A stretch of 64,000 nt of DNA from Bacteroidota bacterium (GTDB lineage Bacteria; Bacteroidota; Bacteroidia; Cytophagales; Cyclobacteriaceae), in NCBI GenBank assembly GCA_018266055.1, contig JAFDYT010000009.1, positions 30,031 to 94,030 on the forward strand, written 5' to 3'. The notes under the pieces are model-generated. The model was given only the letters and a program-made list of their open reading frames with translations. It did no database searches and had not been told where the DNA came from. Every line of letters begins with the position of its first letter. Within the stretch, counting starts at the first letter, position 1. Shown piece after piece: positions 41,740-49,344 of this stretch. The position numbers and the translations under genes were made by a program.

Positions 41740-43176
41740 TTAATTGTTGGCAGGCACCGGCGGTGGTCCGTCAGGAATATAGGCTTTGTACACTGTGTTG
41801 CCTTTTCGTTTTTCAAACTCTGCGCGCATGTCTTTTCGCAGCTGTTCGTTTTCAAATAGGTCAACCATCGTCATCGCCAGAGCTTTTGCCGAAAATAACA
41901 TTCCCTTATGACCAATGCTCATTCCGCCGCACGCCACTACAGCCCAACCATGCCACGCGGTATTCTTTGGCGCCGTAGTAGTGGTCAACGTAATCTCAGG
42001 CACATTCCAGCTGATATCGCCTACGTCGGTAGAGCCGCCTTCGGGATGCTCTTTAGTTTCTTTTAACGGATAGATTGCGCCGTCCAGGCCGGTTTGTTCG
42101 TGACCCTGTGCCTCCTGAATTTTTTTAGCGAAAGCGATTTCATCCGGCGTGTATGTGATCGGCCCCAGTATCTCCAGGTTTTTTTGCAGCGCCGCTGCAC
42201 CCGTGCGATTTACCAGCAATTCGTAGTCGCCGGTCTGCACAGTTACTTTTACTTCCACACCAGCGATCAGCGCAGCACCTTTCGCGATGTCATTCACGCG
42301 TGCAAACACTTGATCGACTACACTGCGTTTGCTGTCGCGTACCCACATCCAAACTTTACCATATTCGGGTACCACGTTGGGCACATCACCGCCCGCTTTG
42401 ATCGCATAGTGCATGCGCACACTGGGAAGCACATGCTCGCGCAACAAATTCACACCATGGGTGAAAGCCTCCACGCCGTCCACAGCGCTGCGGCCATTCC
42501 ACGGATCGGCAGCGGCATGAGCAGACTTCCCTTTGAACTCAACAATAAAATCGATCATCGCCTGCGAGCTCTGCGTGCTAGCCGCGATTTCAGGATTGGG
42601 ATGCCAATCGAGACAAACATCGAGGTCTTTGAACAATCCATCGCGCGCCATATAAATTTTACCGCCGACAGATTCTTCCGCCGGTGTTCCGTAAAAGCGA
42701 ACGGTGCCTTTGAGTTTTCCTTTGGCAATTAATTCCTTAACCGCTACTGCTGCACCCAAACTTCCAGCGCCAAAAAGATTGTGTCCGCACCCATGACCTG
42801 CAGCACCAGCCTGAAGAGCCTCGCGTGTGGGTTGTGCTTTCTGAGAAATACCTGGCAGCGCATCAAATTCACCCATGATGCCGATGATCGGCTTGCCTGA
42901 TCCATACTCAGCGATAAACGCGGTTGGCATTCCCGACACGCCTCGTTTCACTACAAACCCCTGCGCCTCAGCATAGTCAGCCAATTCTTTCGACGACTTG
43001 CTTTCTTTCAGTGCTGTTTCAGCATAGGCCCATATCTTATCACTGATTGAAACGAGTTCTTGCTGATGTTTGCTTACGGATTCGATCACCGCTTCTTTGT
43101 TCGGATCTGTTTTTTTGCTCTGGCTGAAACCAGCACTTGTGCATAGCACAAAAACTCCCAGAAAAAATTTTCTCAT
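41740..43176 (-). CDS. exported M20 amidohydrolase (AbgB-like)
   Basis: From ATG 43176 the protein is 478 residues with a signal peptide (MRKFFLGVFVLCTSAGFSQ). Upstream GTG/ATC codons would add nine residues before the signal and are not used. The metal site is in GHGCGHNLFG, with TPAEESVGGKIY and DWHPNPE, and a late IGHKGML. This matches p-aminobenzoyl-glutamate hydrolase subunit B and related aminoacylases of the M20D group. The signal peptide implies a periplasmic location, unlike E. coli AbgB. The cupin gene lies 17 bases upstream. Confidence 0.9.
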   Translation of the reverse strand: MRKFFLGVFVLCTSAGFSQSKKTDPNKEAVIESVSKHQQELVSISDKIWAYAETALKESKSSKELADYAEAQGFVVKRGVSGMPTAFIAEYGSGKPIIGIMGEFDALPGISQKAQPTREALQAGAAGHGCGHNLFGAGSLGAAVAVKELIAKGKLKGTVRFYGTPAEESVGGKIYMARDGLFKDLDVCLDWHPNPEIAASTQSSQAMIDFIVEFKGKSAHAAADPWNGRSAVDGVEAFTHGVNLLREHVLPSVRMHYAIKAGGDVPNVVPEYGKVWMWVRDSKRSVVDQVFARVNDIAKGAALIAGVEVKVTVQTGDYELLVNRTGAAALQKNLEILGPITYTPDEIAFAKKIQEAQGHEQTGLDGAIYPLKETKEHPEGGSTDVGDISWNVPEITLTTTTAPKNTAWHGWAVVACGGMSIGHKGMLFSAKALAMTMVDLFENEQLRKDMRAEFEKRKGNTVYKAYIPDGPPPVPANN

Positions 43177-43193
43177 GATGTAAGGGTTAAGGG

Positions 43194-43556
43194 TTATATC
43201 CATTCCAGCTTTTCTACCGTTTTATCGGTTTTCAATTCGCCGGTGTGTTTGGTCTGCTTGGGTTCAATGAGCATCAGGTGCACTTCTTCGCCATTGGTGT
43301 AAGGACGATGCTCCACTCCTTTGGGCACCGTCAGGATTTCTCCGGCCTTCACGGACACAGTCTTATCTCTGAAGTCGATGAACAATGTTCCTTGCTGCAC
43401 GATAAAAAGTTCGTCTTCGTCGTCGTGCTTGTGCCACACAAACTCGCCTTTCACTTTAGCGAGCTTAATAAAATTGTCGTTCAGCTCTCCGATGATGTAC
43501 GGGTGCCAGTGTTCGTTAATCTTAGAAAATTTGTCAGCGAGAGTAACAGTCTCCAT
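43194..43556 (-). CDS. single-domain cupin protein
   Basis: A 120-residue one-domain cupin. Motif 1 is GEFVWHKHDDEDELF with metal ligands His42, His44 and Glu49; motif 2 contains VPKGVEHRP with His83. The small conserved barrel fits many metal-dependent isomerases, dioxygenases or sensors; no specific function can be assigned. It lies 17 bases upstream of the M20 amidohydrolase. TAATTTTC (43571-43578, minus) 14 bases upstream with a TTA 20 bases further is a probable promoter. Confidence 0.85.
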   Translation of the reverse strand: METVTLADKFSKINEHWHPYIIGELNDNFIKLAKVKGEFVWHKHDDEDELFIVQQGTLFIDFRDKTVSVKAGEILTVPKGVEHRPYTNGEEVHLMLIEPKQTKHTGELKTDKTVEKLEWI

Positions 43557-43677
43557 GATGTGCTTTGATGGAAAATTAATGAAAAGTTTCGGGAGTTGTA
43601 AGGGAATTGAATACCGAAGTTGGGGGGTTGACGGAATGCCCCGATCTCAATACCTTGTCCGCTCAAAATCTACTGCC

Positions 43678-44574
43678 ATGAAAAAAACAATCTGCTTTCT
43701 GCTGTTGTCCATTTTGGTGATGGCTTGCGCCGACCGGAAACATGAACTTGAAAAAGAGCTGCAAACATACGACCGGCATTTGCTTCACATGGCCGGCGAC
43801 TCACTTGCCGACACGTACACTGCCGATGGAAAACTCGGTGGCAAAGGGATGAAATTACTCACTGGCCGCGATTCAATCCGCAAGTTTTTGAAATCCTTTG
43901 AAGGGAATTCGATTCAAATGATTTCAAACCTAACGAAGGCTTCCTCTATCACATTCAAAAACGACACGGCATTGGTGGATGGCACATACGAACAAAAAGT
44001 AAAACTTCCTCAAGGCGATACCGGCGTTTACACCGGCACCTTTAAATCTAAATGGATCAACCAGCAAAACCATTGGCTGATCAGCACCATGTACACGGAG
44101 CCAACAAATACTTCCACACTTAAATCGGTGTTGTTGCGCCAACTAAAAACTACACACAACGAGAAAGACTGGTTTGTGCCTGCCAATATCGCGGTGGAAG
44201 GCCTCACACCAAAACAAGCCATGTGGACTGACGGAAGTGGCAATCACAGCATCGGGCAACTCGCTACACACATTATCTTTTGGAACGAACGCCTGCTCAA
44301 AAAATTCAACGGCGAACCTGAATCCAAATTCAGTGGCAACAACGAAGAGACATTTAATTCATTCGATGAGAAAAGTTGGGACGCTACCGTGAAAAAACTG
44401 GATGAAGTACTCACGGCATGGGAACAAGCGATTAAAAAAGCCGACGATAAAAAACTTGCCGACTGGTACGAAAATATTGCCAACATGAGCACCCATAATG
44501 CATATCACACCGGGCAAATTATTTTTTTGCGAAAGCTTCAGGGAAGCTGGGATGCTAATAAGGGCGTGAAATAA
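43678..44574 (+). CDS. lipoprotein with SnoaL-like (DUF4440) and DinB-like domains
   Basis: From ATG 43678 the protein is 298 residues. The N-terminus is a lipoprotein signal with lipobox VMAC (Cys18). Residues about 25-145 look like an NTF2/SnoaL-like cone (DUF4440: SLADTYTADGKLGGKGMKLLTGRDSIRKFL in two parts, GTFKSKWINQQNHWLIS). Residues about 150-295 look like a DinB four-helix bundle with candidate metal His in GNHSIGQLATH and STHNAYHTGQI. Fusion of these two folds in one exported lipoprotein is unusual. An upstream TTG, 20 bases, TACCTTG (43651) is a likely promoter. It abuts the convergent K+ channel gene with no base between stop codons. Confidence 0.8.
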   Translation: MKKTICFLLLSILVMACADRKHELEKELQTYDRHLLHMAGDSLADTYTADGKLGGKGMKLLTGRDSIRKFLKSFEGNSIQMISNLTKASSITFKNDTALVDGTYEQKVKLPQGDTGVYTGTFKSKWINQQNHWLISTMYTEPTNTSTLKSVLLRQLKTTHNEKDWFVPANIAVEGLTPKQAMWTDGSGNHSIGQLATHIIFWNERLLKKFNGEPESKFSGNNEETFNSFDEKSWDATVKKLDEVLTAWEQAIKKADDKKLADWYENIANMSTHNAYHTGQIIFLRKLQGSWDANKGVK

Positions 44575-45279
44575 TCAGCCTTTCTTCGTGTGATCGAAAT
44601 ATCCCGTGCTCTCCATTTTGGAGGAGAAGAAATTGATGAACAACACCACGAAAATCAAGAACACGATGGAGTGGCAGCTTACCAGCAGTTTGCCCAATGG
44701 CGCGATCGGATAAAAATCGCCGTAGCCAAGTGTGGACGAAGTGACAAAGCTGAAATAGATCGGATCAAACCACTCGACAAACTTCCGGTTAAAGAAATCG
44801 CCGGATGAATAAATCACTCCGAAGTCAAAAATGATTTCGATGTAATTGAGAAACAACAGCAACATCGAGCGCCGGTACGAGCGTGGGCGCGAAAGGCTGT
44901 CGGACGCAAAAATCAACGTGGGCACATATAGCACCGTTTCGGCCATAAACCAAACGAGCAATGCCATCACAAAAAAATTATGCTGTAATCCGTTATAAAG
45001 TATCACCAACGGGAAAGCTACTTTGATGAGAACCAGAATATCCACCGACAAATCCTGATACGATTTTCCCTTTTTGCCGGTGAGCTCTTTGATATACATT
45101 CCAGGAAAAACAAACGGAGACGCGGCAAGAATCAACCGGAATATCTTTTCAATGCCCATGTCATCGTCATGTTCATTGTTCCAAATGGCTTTGATGTTTT
45201 TTATTCTTCCTTTTATCGCACTGACGGGTTCAAGCGATGGCGATGATCCCAGAATTAATTTTTTTAACGTCGGTTTCAT
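44575..45279 (-). CDS. two-pore-helix potassium channel (Ion_trans_2 type)
   Basis: From ATG 45279 the protein is 234 residues. After a cytoplasmic N-terminus (about 1-60) come about four to five membrane segments. The selectivity filter is in TSSTLGYGDFYPIAP (about residue 196-210), a TxGYGD type with Leu before Gly, and is followed by the last membrane helix (KLLVSCHSIVFLIFVVLFINF). There is no RCK/TrkA domain, so gating is not nucleotide-controlled through such a domain. A TTG at 45315 would add 12 residues that run through a hairpin; ATG is preferred. Confidence 0.87.
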   Translation of the reverse strand: MKPTLKKLILGSSPSLEPVSAIKGRIKNIKAIWNNEHDDDMGIEKIFRLILAASPFVFPGMYIKELTGKKGKSYQDLSVDILVLIKVAFPLVILYNGLQHNFFVMALLVWFMAETVLYVPTLIFASDSLSRPRSYRRSMLLLFLNYIEIIFDFGVIYSSGDFFNRKFVEWFDPIYFSFVTSSTLGYGDFYPIAPLGKLLVSCHSIVFLIFVVLFINFFSSKMESTGYFDHTKKG

Positions 45280-45283
45280 AATG

Positions 45284-45306
45284 GTAAGTGCCTGGATCGC
45301 ACTTAC
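45284..45306. repeat. perfect 8-bp inverted repeat just before the K+ channel start
   Basis: GTAAGTGC (45284-45291), 7-base centre, GCACTTAC (45299-45306). It lies 4 bases upstream of the channel ATG on the minus strand. It could be an operator or an mRNA hairpin that blocks initiation. Confidence 0.6.
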
Positions 45307-45462
45307 AAGGTACAAAATTTTGAAGAGCTATTTTGTTCATTTCTGATCATTCGGGTGTTCACAAACGAGGCAGCCAGACGTCCTCACATGCCCCGTTTTG
45401 GCTTTCTTCCCGTTTTTCTAAATTGGTTTGCAATTTGATAAGAACAGATCAATCCCCGTTCT

Positions 45463-45663
45463 ATGAAAACCTTAATCGCAATCTTTCTTTGGTTTATTCT
45501 GTTGGTACTTTGCTGGCCGGTAGCGCTGGTCCTTTTGTTTTTGCTACCGCTGATCTGGCTGGTTTTACTCCCTTTTCGGATTATCGGATTTACACTTGAA
45601 GTCGTTTTCAAGATCATCGGATCGATCCTGATGTTTCCTTTCCGGTTGCTCGGTGCCCGTTGA
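45463..45663 (+). CDS. small hydrophobic membrane protein (66 aa)
   Basis: A 66-residue protein, almost entirely hydrophobic: LIAIFLWFILLVLCWPVALV and LLFLLPLIWLVLLPFRIIGF form one or two membrane helices, then an amphipathic GFTLEVVFKIIGSILMFPFR segment ends with GAR. I recall similar short membrane proteins in other Bacteroidota, always without a known function. The gene is divergent from the K+ channel and ends 3 bases before the convergent membrane protein gene. A TTTG-rich stretch precedes it (about 45427-45445) but no clean promoter. Confidence 0.7.
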   Translation: MKTLIAIFLWFILLVLCWPVALVLLFLLPLIWLVLLPFRIIGFTLEVVFKIIGSILMFPFRLLGAR

Positions 45664-45666
45664 TGG

Positions 45667-46833
45667 TTAGAACCCTTCGGTCGAACCGCCGCCGCCAAAA
45701 CTTCCACCGCCGCCTTCCGTCCGGATGTCCTTTGGAGCTTGGTTGCCACCCATTGTTTGGGAAATTATAAACGCCTCCGCGTTGAGCGAAGCCCACTTCG
45801 AAGAGAGAATATTTTCTCCTGTAAATCCGTTACGTAATGTAGAGAGAAACCGCATCAACCACACAGCAGCCGCAATCAACACCAGCCCGGCAAGCATCAG
45901 TGTGATTTCAGTATGGCCCAGGCTGAAATAATATTTGAAAGTAAATACCGCAAAGGCCAATAAGACAAGACTCACCCGCAACAATATCATGTCCTTTCGA
46001 CGAATGCCGAACGTCAGATAAATGATGGGCACCAGTAGCGTGAACGCATAAAAGAAAAGGGCAAACATAATGTCTTCTCCCTCGGCTAAGGATACGTTCA
46101 TCAAGCCAACGCTCAGTTCACGCACCACCAGGTAATTTCCACTTACATAGATCAGCAACAAGGCGATCACTTCAATCACCAGCAAATTGTTTCCCCAGGG
46201 TTTCGATCTGCGGCCTGATTTGATTCTTCTGACCAGAAAATAAATCAGTGAAAAGGTGACAATGAAAACGAAAGGAATAATCTGTTTGAAAATTCCACCC
46301 GCATCAAAACAGTTGTAAAAAATTATTCCTGCCAGTGACGCTATCGCCGCAACCGTGGTAATCAAGTCGAGGTATCGCCAGGCAGCAAATGAAAATACAA
46401 TCAGGCACGTAAACAAAATCAGTTGTGCACTGTGAAATCCGTTTATCGCAGCCATGCCGAGGATCACAAAACCACAGGCATGATACAACACCGCTTCGGT
46501 AACGCCCGATTTGTAATGATGTTTTGCGATAAACATTTTTTCAAGAACAACGAACGAAGCGATACCATAAACCACGCTCGCAAAATTCATAAAGTGTTCT
46601 CCTGCTGACGCAAAAAATAAAATTAGAATGCCGGTGATTCCCGAAAGAGCTACCAGTGTGGCCACAAACAAGAGCAGCCGGATCATGATGTTGGGATGAT
46701 AAAGTGGCGTTTTGTACGCCTCGCTGATATTGGCAAACTGTTCTTGCGCGATAAACTCATGTTTGGCCCAACGCTTTGCTTCCTTAATCACCAGAAGTTT
46801 AAAAATCGAATCGATGGAATACGCCGGCTTCAT
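45667..46833 (-). CDS. polytopic membrane protein with glycine-serine tail
   Basis: A 388-residue protein: a cytoplasmic N-terminus (about 1-45), then about nine hydrophobic segments, then a 35-residue tail ending GGGGSFGGGGSTEGF. Such Gly-rich tails with scattered Ser and Phe occur in TPM/DUF2207 and other Bacteroidota membrane proteins. Its gene overlaps the DUF2157-like gene by 4 bases (ATGA), and both proteins are similar in build, so they likely form a unit. Function unknown. Confidence 0.72.
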   Translation of the reverse strand: MKPAYSIDSIFKLLVIKEAKRWAKHEFIAQEQFANISEAYKTPLYHPNIMIRLLLFVATLVALSGITGILILFFASAGEHFMNFASVVYGIASFVVLEKMFIAKHHYKSGVTEAVLYHACGFVILGMAAINGFHSAQLILFTCLIVFSFAAWRYLDLITTVAAIASLAGIIFYNCFDAGGIFKQIIPFVFIVTFSLIYFLVRRIKSGRRSKPWGNNLLVIEVIALLLIYVSGNYLVVRELSVGLMNVSLAEGEDIMFALFFYAFTLLVPIIYLTFGIRRKDMILLRVSLVLLAFAVFTFKYYFSLGHTEITLMLAGLVLIAAAVWLMRFLSTLRNGFTGENILSSKWASLNAEAFIISQTMGGNQAPKDIRTEGGGGSFGGGGSTEGF

Positions 46834-47786
46834 GATTGTTTGAATATTTTCTTAAAACGTATAATCACAAATACCACGCTAACACAGGAAGTCACCGAAT
46901 AATAAAACCACAGCTCAGGCACCCGATTAAATACGGTCATGGCCAATAGGTACGTGACTGCGATGTATCCTGCCACGAAAGAGTATAATAAAAACAGAAA
47001 GGATTTTCTGGTGCGAGCCAAATAAAAGGCAACGGCGCATCCGGCCAAAATCAACAATACATACAATGGCCAGTACTCACGAAACATACCCACCAGCGCG
47101 CCGACAAAAAACAGTAACAGGCAAAAATTCAGATACGTAAACGTAAAGTGCTTTTTAATATCGCGGGTGTCCAGATAAAATGCTATTCCGCCGACGGCAA
47201 TTGAAAACACAATCGCCGTATTGTAAAGGTCATGGCCGGAAAAAAATTCTCCGCTATACCATTTTTGCGGCGACACACTCAGGCTCATGAACGACGCCAG
47301 CGATGTAATGGCTAGTGAAAGAACGCCGGCATGGTCAAAGCGATAGGCCAAGTAAAAGAAAAATATTGCCGCTACCAGAGTACTCCATCCAAGATTATCG
47401 TCCAAAAAGCCGTATTGAAACTGAAGGTATCCCAGGATAGATACAAACAGCAAACAACCCAATAACAAAACATAATCGTAATAGGCTGTAGGCGGCTTAA
47501 CTACCTGATTTGAATAGCCCACTTCGTTTCGGAAAACATAAATATAACAGGCGATCATTAGCAGCGTAAGCACCACAATACTTACAATATGACCAATGCT
47601 TCCGATGTTTTGATACACGAGAATTCCCGCTCCCGTAGTGAAGAGCATCACGCCGAGATAAAGTACTGTGCGCAGTTCATAGAAAACGGAAACAACCTTT
47701 CCCGACACAATCGGTTCGATTTTATGAAATTGATCCTCGGTGATGAGGCCTTTATCAAGTAGCTCTTTGGGAGTATCCCTTGTCAT
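46830..47786 (-). CDS. DUF2157-like membrane protein
   Basis: A 318-residue protein. The N-terminal soluble part PKELLDKGLITEDQFHKI resembles the DUF2157 start, followed by about nine to ten hydrophobic segments with charged short loops. The family has no known function. The ATGA overlap with the downstream gene implies translational coupling. A promoter TTG, 19 bases, TAACTTAG ends 6 bases before the ATG. Confidence 0.75.
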   Translation of the reverse strand: MTRDTPKELLDKGLITEDQFHKIEPIVSGKVVSVFYELRTVLYLGVMLFTTGAGILVYQNIGSIGHIVSIVVLTLLMIACYIYVFRNEVGYSNQVVKPPTAYYDYVLLLGCLLFVSILGYLQFQYGFLDDNLGWSTLVAAIFFFYLAYRFDHAGVLSLAITSLASFMSLSVSPQKWYSGEFFSGHDLYNTAIVFSIAVGGIAFYLDTRDIKKHFTFTYLNFCLLLFFVGALVGMFREYWPLYVLLILAGCAVAFYLARTRKSFLFLLYSFVAGYIAVTYLLAMTVFNRVPELWFYYSVTSCVSVVFVIIRFKKIFKQS

Positions 47787-47792
47787 GACGCA

Positions 47793-47822
47793 CTAAGTTA
47801 CATCAAATGTGTTCACCAACAA
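47793..47822 (-). promoter_or_regulatory. promoter (TTG, 19 bases, TAACTTAG) of DUF2157-like operon
   Basis: On the minus strand TTG at 47822-47820 is followed after 19 bases by TAACTTAG (47800-47793), one base off TAnnTTTG. It ends 6 bases before the ATG at 47786, implying an almost leaderless message. Confidence 0.5.
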
Positions 47823-47864
47823 TCTTTGGCGAACGTCTCAGCCTACTAAAATGATTTTTTTTGT

Positions 47865-47886
47865 ATTCGGACTTTACAATCCGAAT
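47865..47886. repeat. 7-bp perfect inverted repeat at 3' end of MORN-like gene
   Basis: ATTCGGA (47865-47871), 8-base loop, TCCGAAT (47880-47886). The right arm touches the stop codon of the minus-strand gene. It could end transcription or protect the 3' end, but the minus strand lacks a T-run after it. Confidence 0.45.
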
Positions 47887-48698
47887 CACTTGGAGTAGAT
47901 CTCTTTGCCGGACGTATCCCATTCTTTCCGAATGAAGGGCGTAATGTTTTTATTGAAGGGCTCTTTAGGATAGGCGATGACTCGCTTTCTTTTTCCGTTA
48001 GGGTAGTTTTCAATCCAGTCGCCGACCTTTTCATTCCACTGATATTCACCCATAACGGCCACGGCGCCATTTTCATAAAACATGTAATAGTAGCCGTCTT
48101 TCTCGTTGTATTCCACCGGCGTGACTTCCTTCAAATGCTTTCGTTCGTTGGGATCGTAGTACGTCACGTAAGAATCCTTTGGCCAACCTTTATAAAATTT
48201 GGATTTGTCTTCCACCAGATCTTGTTTGTTAAACCGCATCCACCGGCCATGCTTTGCACCTTTATAAAAAATTCCTTCCTCCACCACCACTTGCCCATTG
48301 AGTTTTTTATAGGGACCATGCAACAACACTCCTTTACTTGGGTCGAAGGTGGATGTTCTGCGCACTTCGCGACGTGTGTAGTCGTACCAATAGATATCGC
48401 GCGCAAAGCCAGTGAATTTTTCTTTTTTATTCTTTAGCACATAAAAAAGTTCGAGCACCATTTTGTCGCCGAAACCCTTCCGGGTAAATCCTTTCTTAGT
48501 TTTTATTCCATAAAAAGTTTTGGGCTTCGGCTTTTTCTTTTTGGTAGCGATGGGTTCGTCAATTTTTTCATCCAACGTTAGCAGCTTAAAAGGCTTGTCG
48601 GTATCGAATGTAAACTGCCCTTCTTGCACCCGTGGCTCGTTGCCTTGCTGGGCAAAACCCACCGCGGGAATAAGAAGTAAGAAAAACAATTTTTTCAT
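47886..48698 (-). CDS. exported MORN-repeat-like protein (YwqK-type)
   Basis: From ATG 48698 the protein is 270 residues with a signal peptide (KKLFFLLLIPAVGFAQQ). A GTG upstream would add eight residues before the signal and is not used. The C-terminal half has MORN-like repeats: LLHGPYKKLNGQVVVEEGIFYKGAKHGRWMRF, SKFYKGWPKDSYVTYYD, and GEYQWNEKVGDWIENYPNGKRKR (each a W/Y-G-x-x-x-x-Y block). The N-terminal half is Lys-rich without a domain I know. Role unknown. Confidence 0.75.
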   Translation of the reverse strand: MKKLFFLLLIPAVGFAQQGNEPRVQEGQFTFDTDKPFKLLTLDEKIDEPIATKKKKPKPKTFYGIKTKKGFTRKGFGDKMVLELFYVLKNKKEKFTGFARDIYWYDYTRREVRRTSTFDPSKGVLLHGPYKKLNGQVVVEEGIFYKGAKHGRWMRFNKQDLVEDKSKFYKGWPKDSYVTYYDPNERKHLKEVTPVEYNEKDGYYYMFYENGAVAVMGEYQWNEKVGDWIENYPNGKRKRVIAYPKEPFNKNITPFIRKEWDTSGKEIYSK

Positions 48699-48750
48699 GA
48701 CGGAGTGAAAACGAAAATACACAAAAAGTATTTTGGCATCATCAAAATAA

Positions 48751-49344
48751 TCAATTCACATAGCGCGTCTGGCCTTCAACAGAAAGTTTAACGCTGTCGC
48801 TCAAGATCATTTTCTGAACACCTTTCACTTTAAAATGACTCAATACAGGCTCAGACTCGTTGTCCTCAAACTCAAGCACGAGCGAGCGCGAAGTTCCGTA
48901 CATCAAATTTTTTTCGGTAAACGAAGATTCAATTTTTCGCAGCTTGTGAATATTCTCCAGAAAATAAATTCTCACTTCAGCCACCGGCGAAGGTATCGCC
49001 GACTTCTTTTTCCGATAGGTAAGCACCATAAGGTTACTGTGGATGTCTTTGCCTTTGATGACATCGTACTCGCCTTTATACATTGGCTTGTTGATCACGT
49101 CCAGTTGTTGAAACACTGCAAGCTCGTGCTTCCATTGATTCGTGTCCGGAATAGTCACCGTCGAATCACGAACTCCATTGAGCGTTGTCGTCTTGATTAT
49201 CTCCAGCTTAATTTTTTTTAAAGCTGATATCTGTGAATGGACAAGGCTATCAAAATCAAAGTATGGCTTGTCATACACCAGATTTTTCTGATGGCACGAC
49301 ATGATCAGCCAGGCTATCGCAACGAAGAATAATTTGTTTCTCAT
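48751..49344 (-). CDS. lipoprotein, function unknown
   Basis: A 197-residue protein with a lipoprotein signal ending in LIMSC (Cys17). The mature part is mixed alpha/beta, beginning with KNLVYDKPYFDFDSLVHSQI, with no domain I recognise. Its gene overlaps the gpmI stop by 4 bases (ATGA at 49341), so it is translated after gpmI. The lack of repeats or a known fold leaves its role open. Confidence 0.65.
   Translation of the reverse strand: MRNKLFFVAIAWLIMSCHQKNLVYDKPYFDFDSLVHSQISALKKIKLEIIKTTTLNGVRDSTVTIPDTNQWKHELAVFQQLDVINKPMYKGEYDVIKGKDIHSNLMVLTYRKKKSAIPSPVAEVRIYFLENIHKLRKIESSFTEKNLMYGTSRSLVLEFEDNESEPVLSHFKVKGVQKMILSDSVKLSVEGQTRYVN

Noticed and set aside
42094-42732. 212-residue open frame on the plus strand, antisense to the M20 amidohydrolase
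   Set aside because: It lies wholly inside a well-supported gene with M20 motifs and is a by-product of codon bias; no start signal or domain.
43321-43677. Extension of the SnoaL-DinB lipoprotein frame to 43321
   Set aside because: The extension overlaps the cupin gene on the other strand and would bury the lipoprotein signal, which must be N-terminal.
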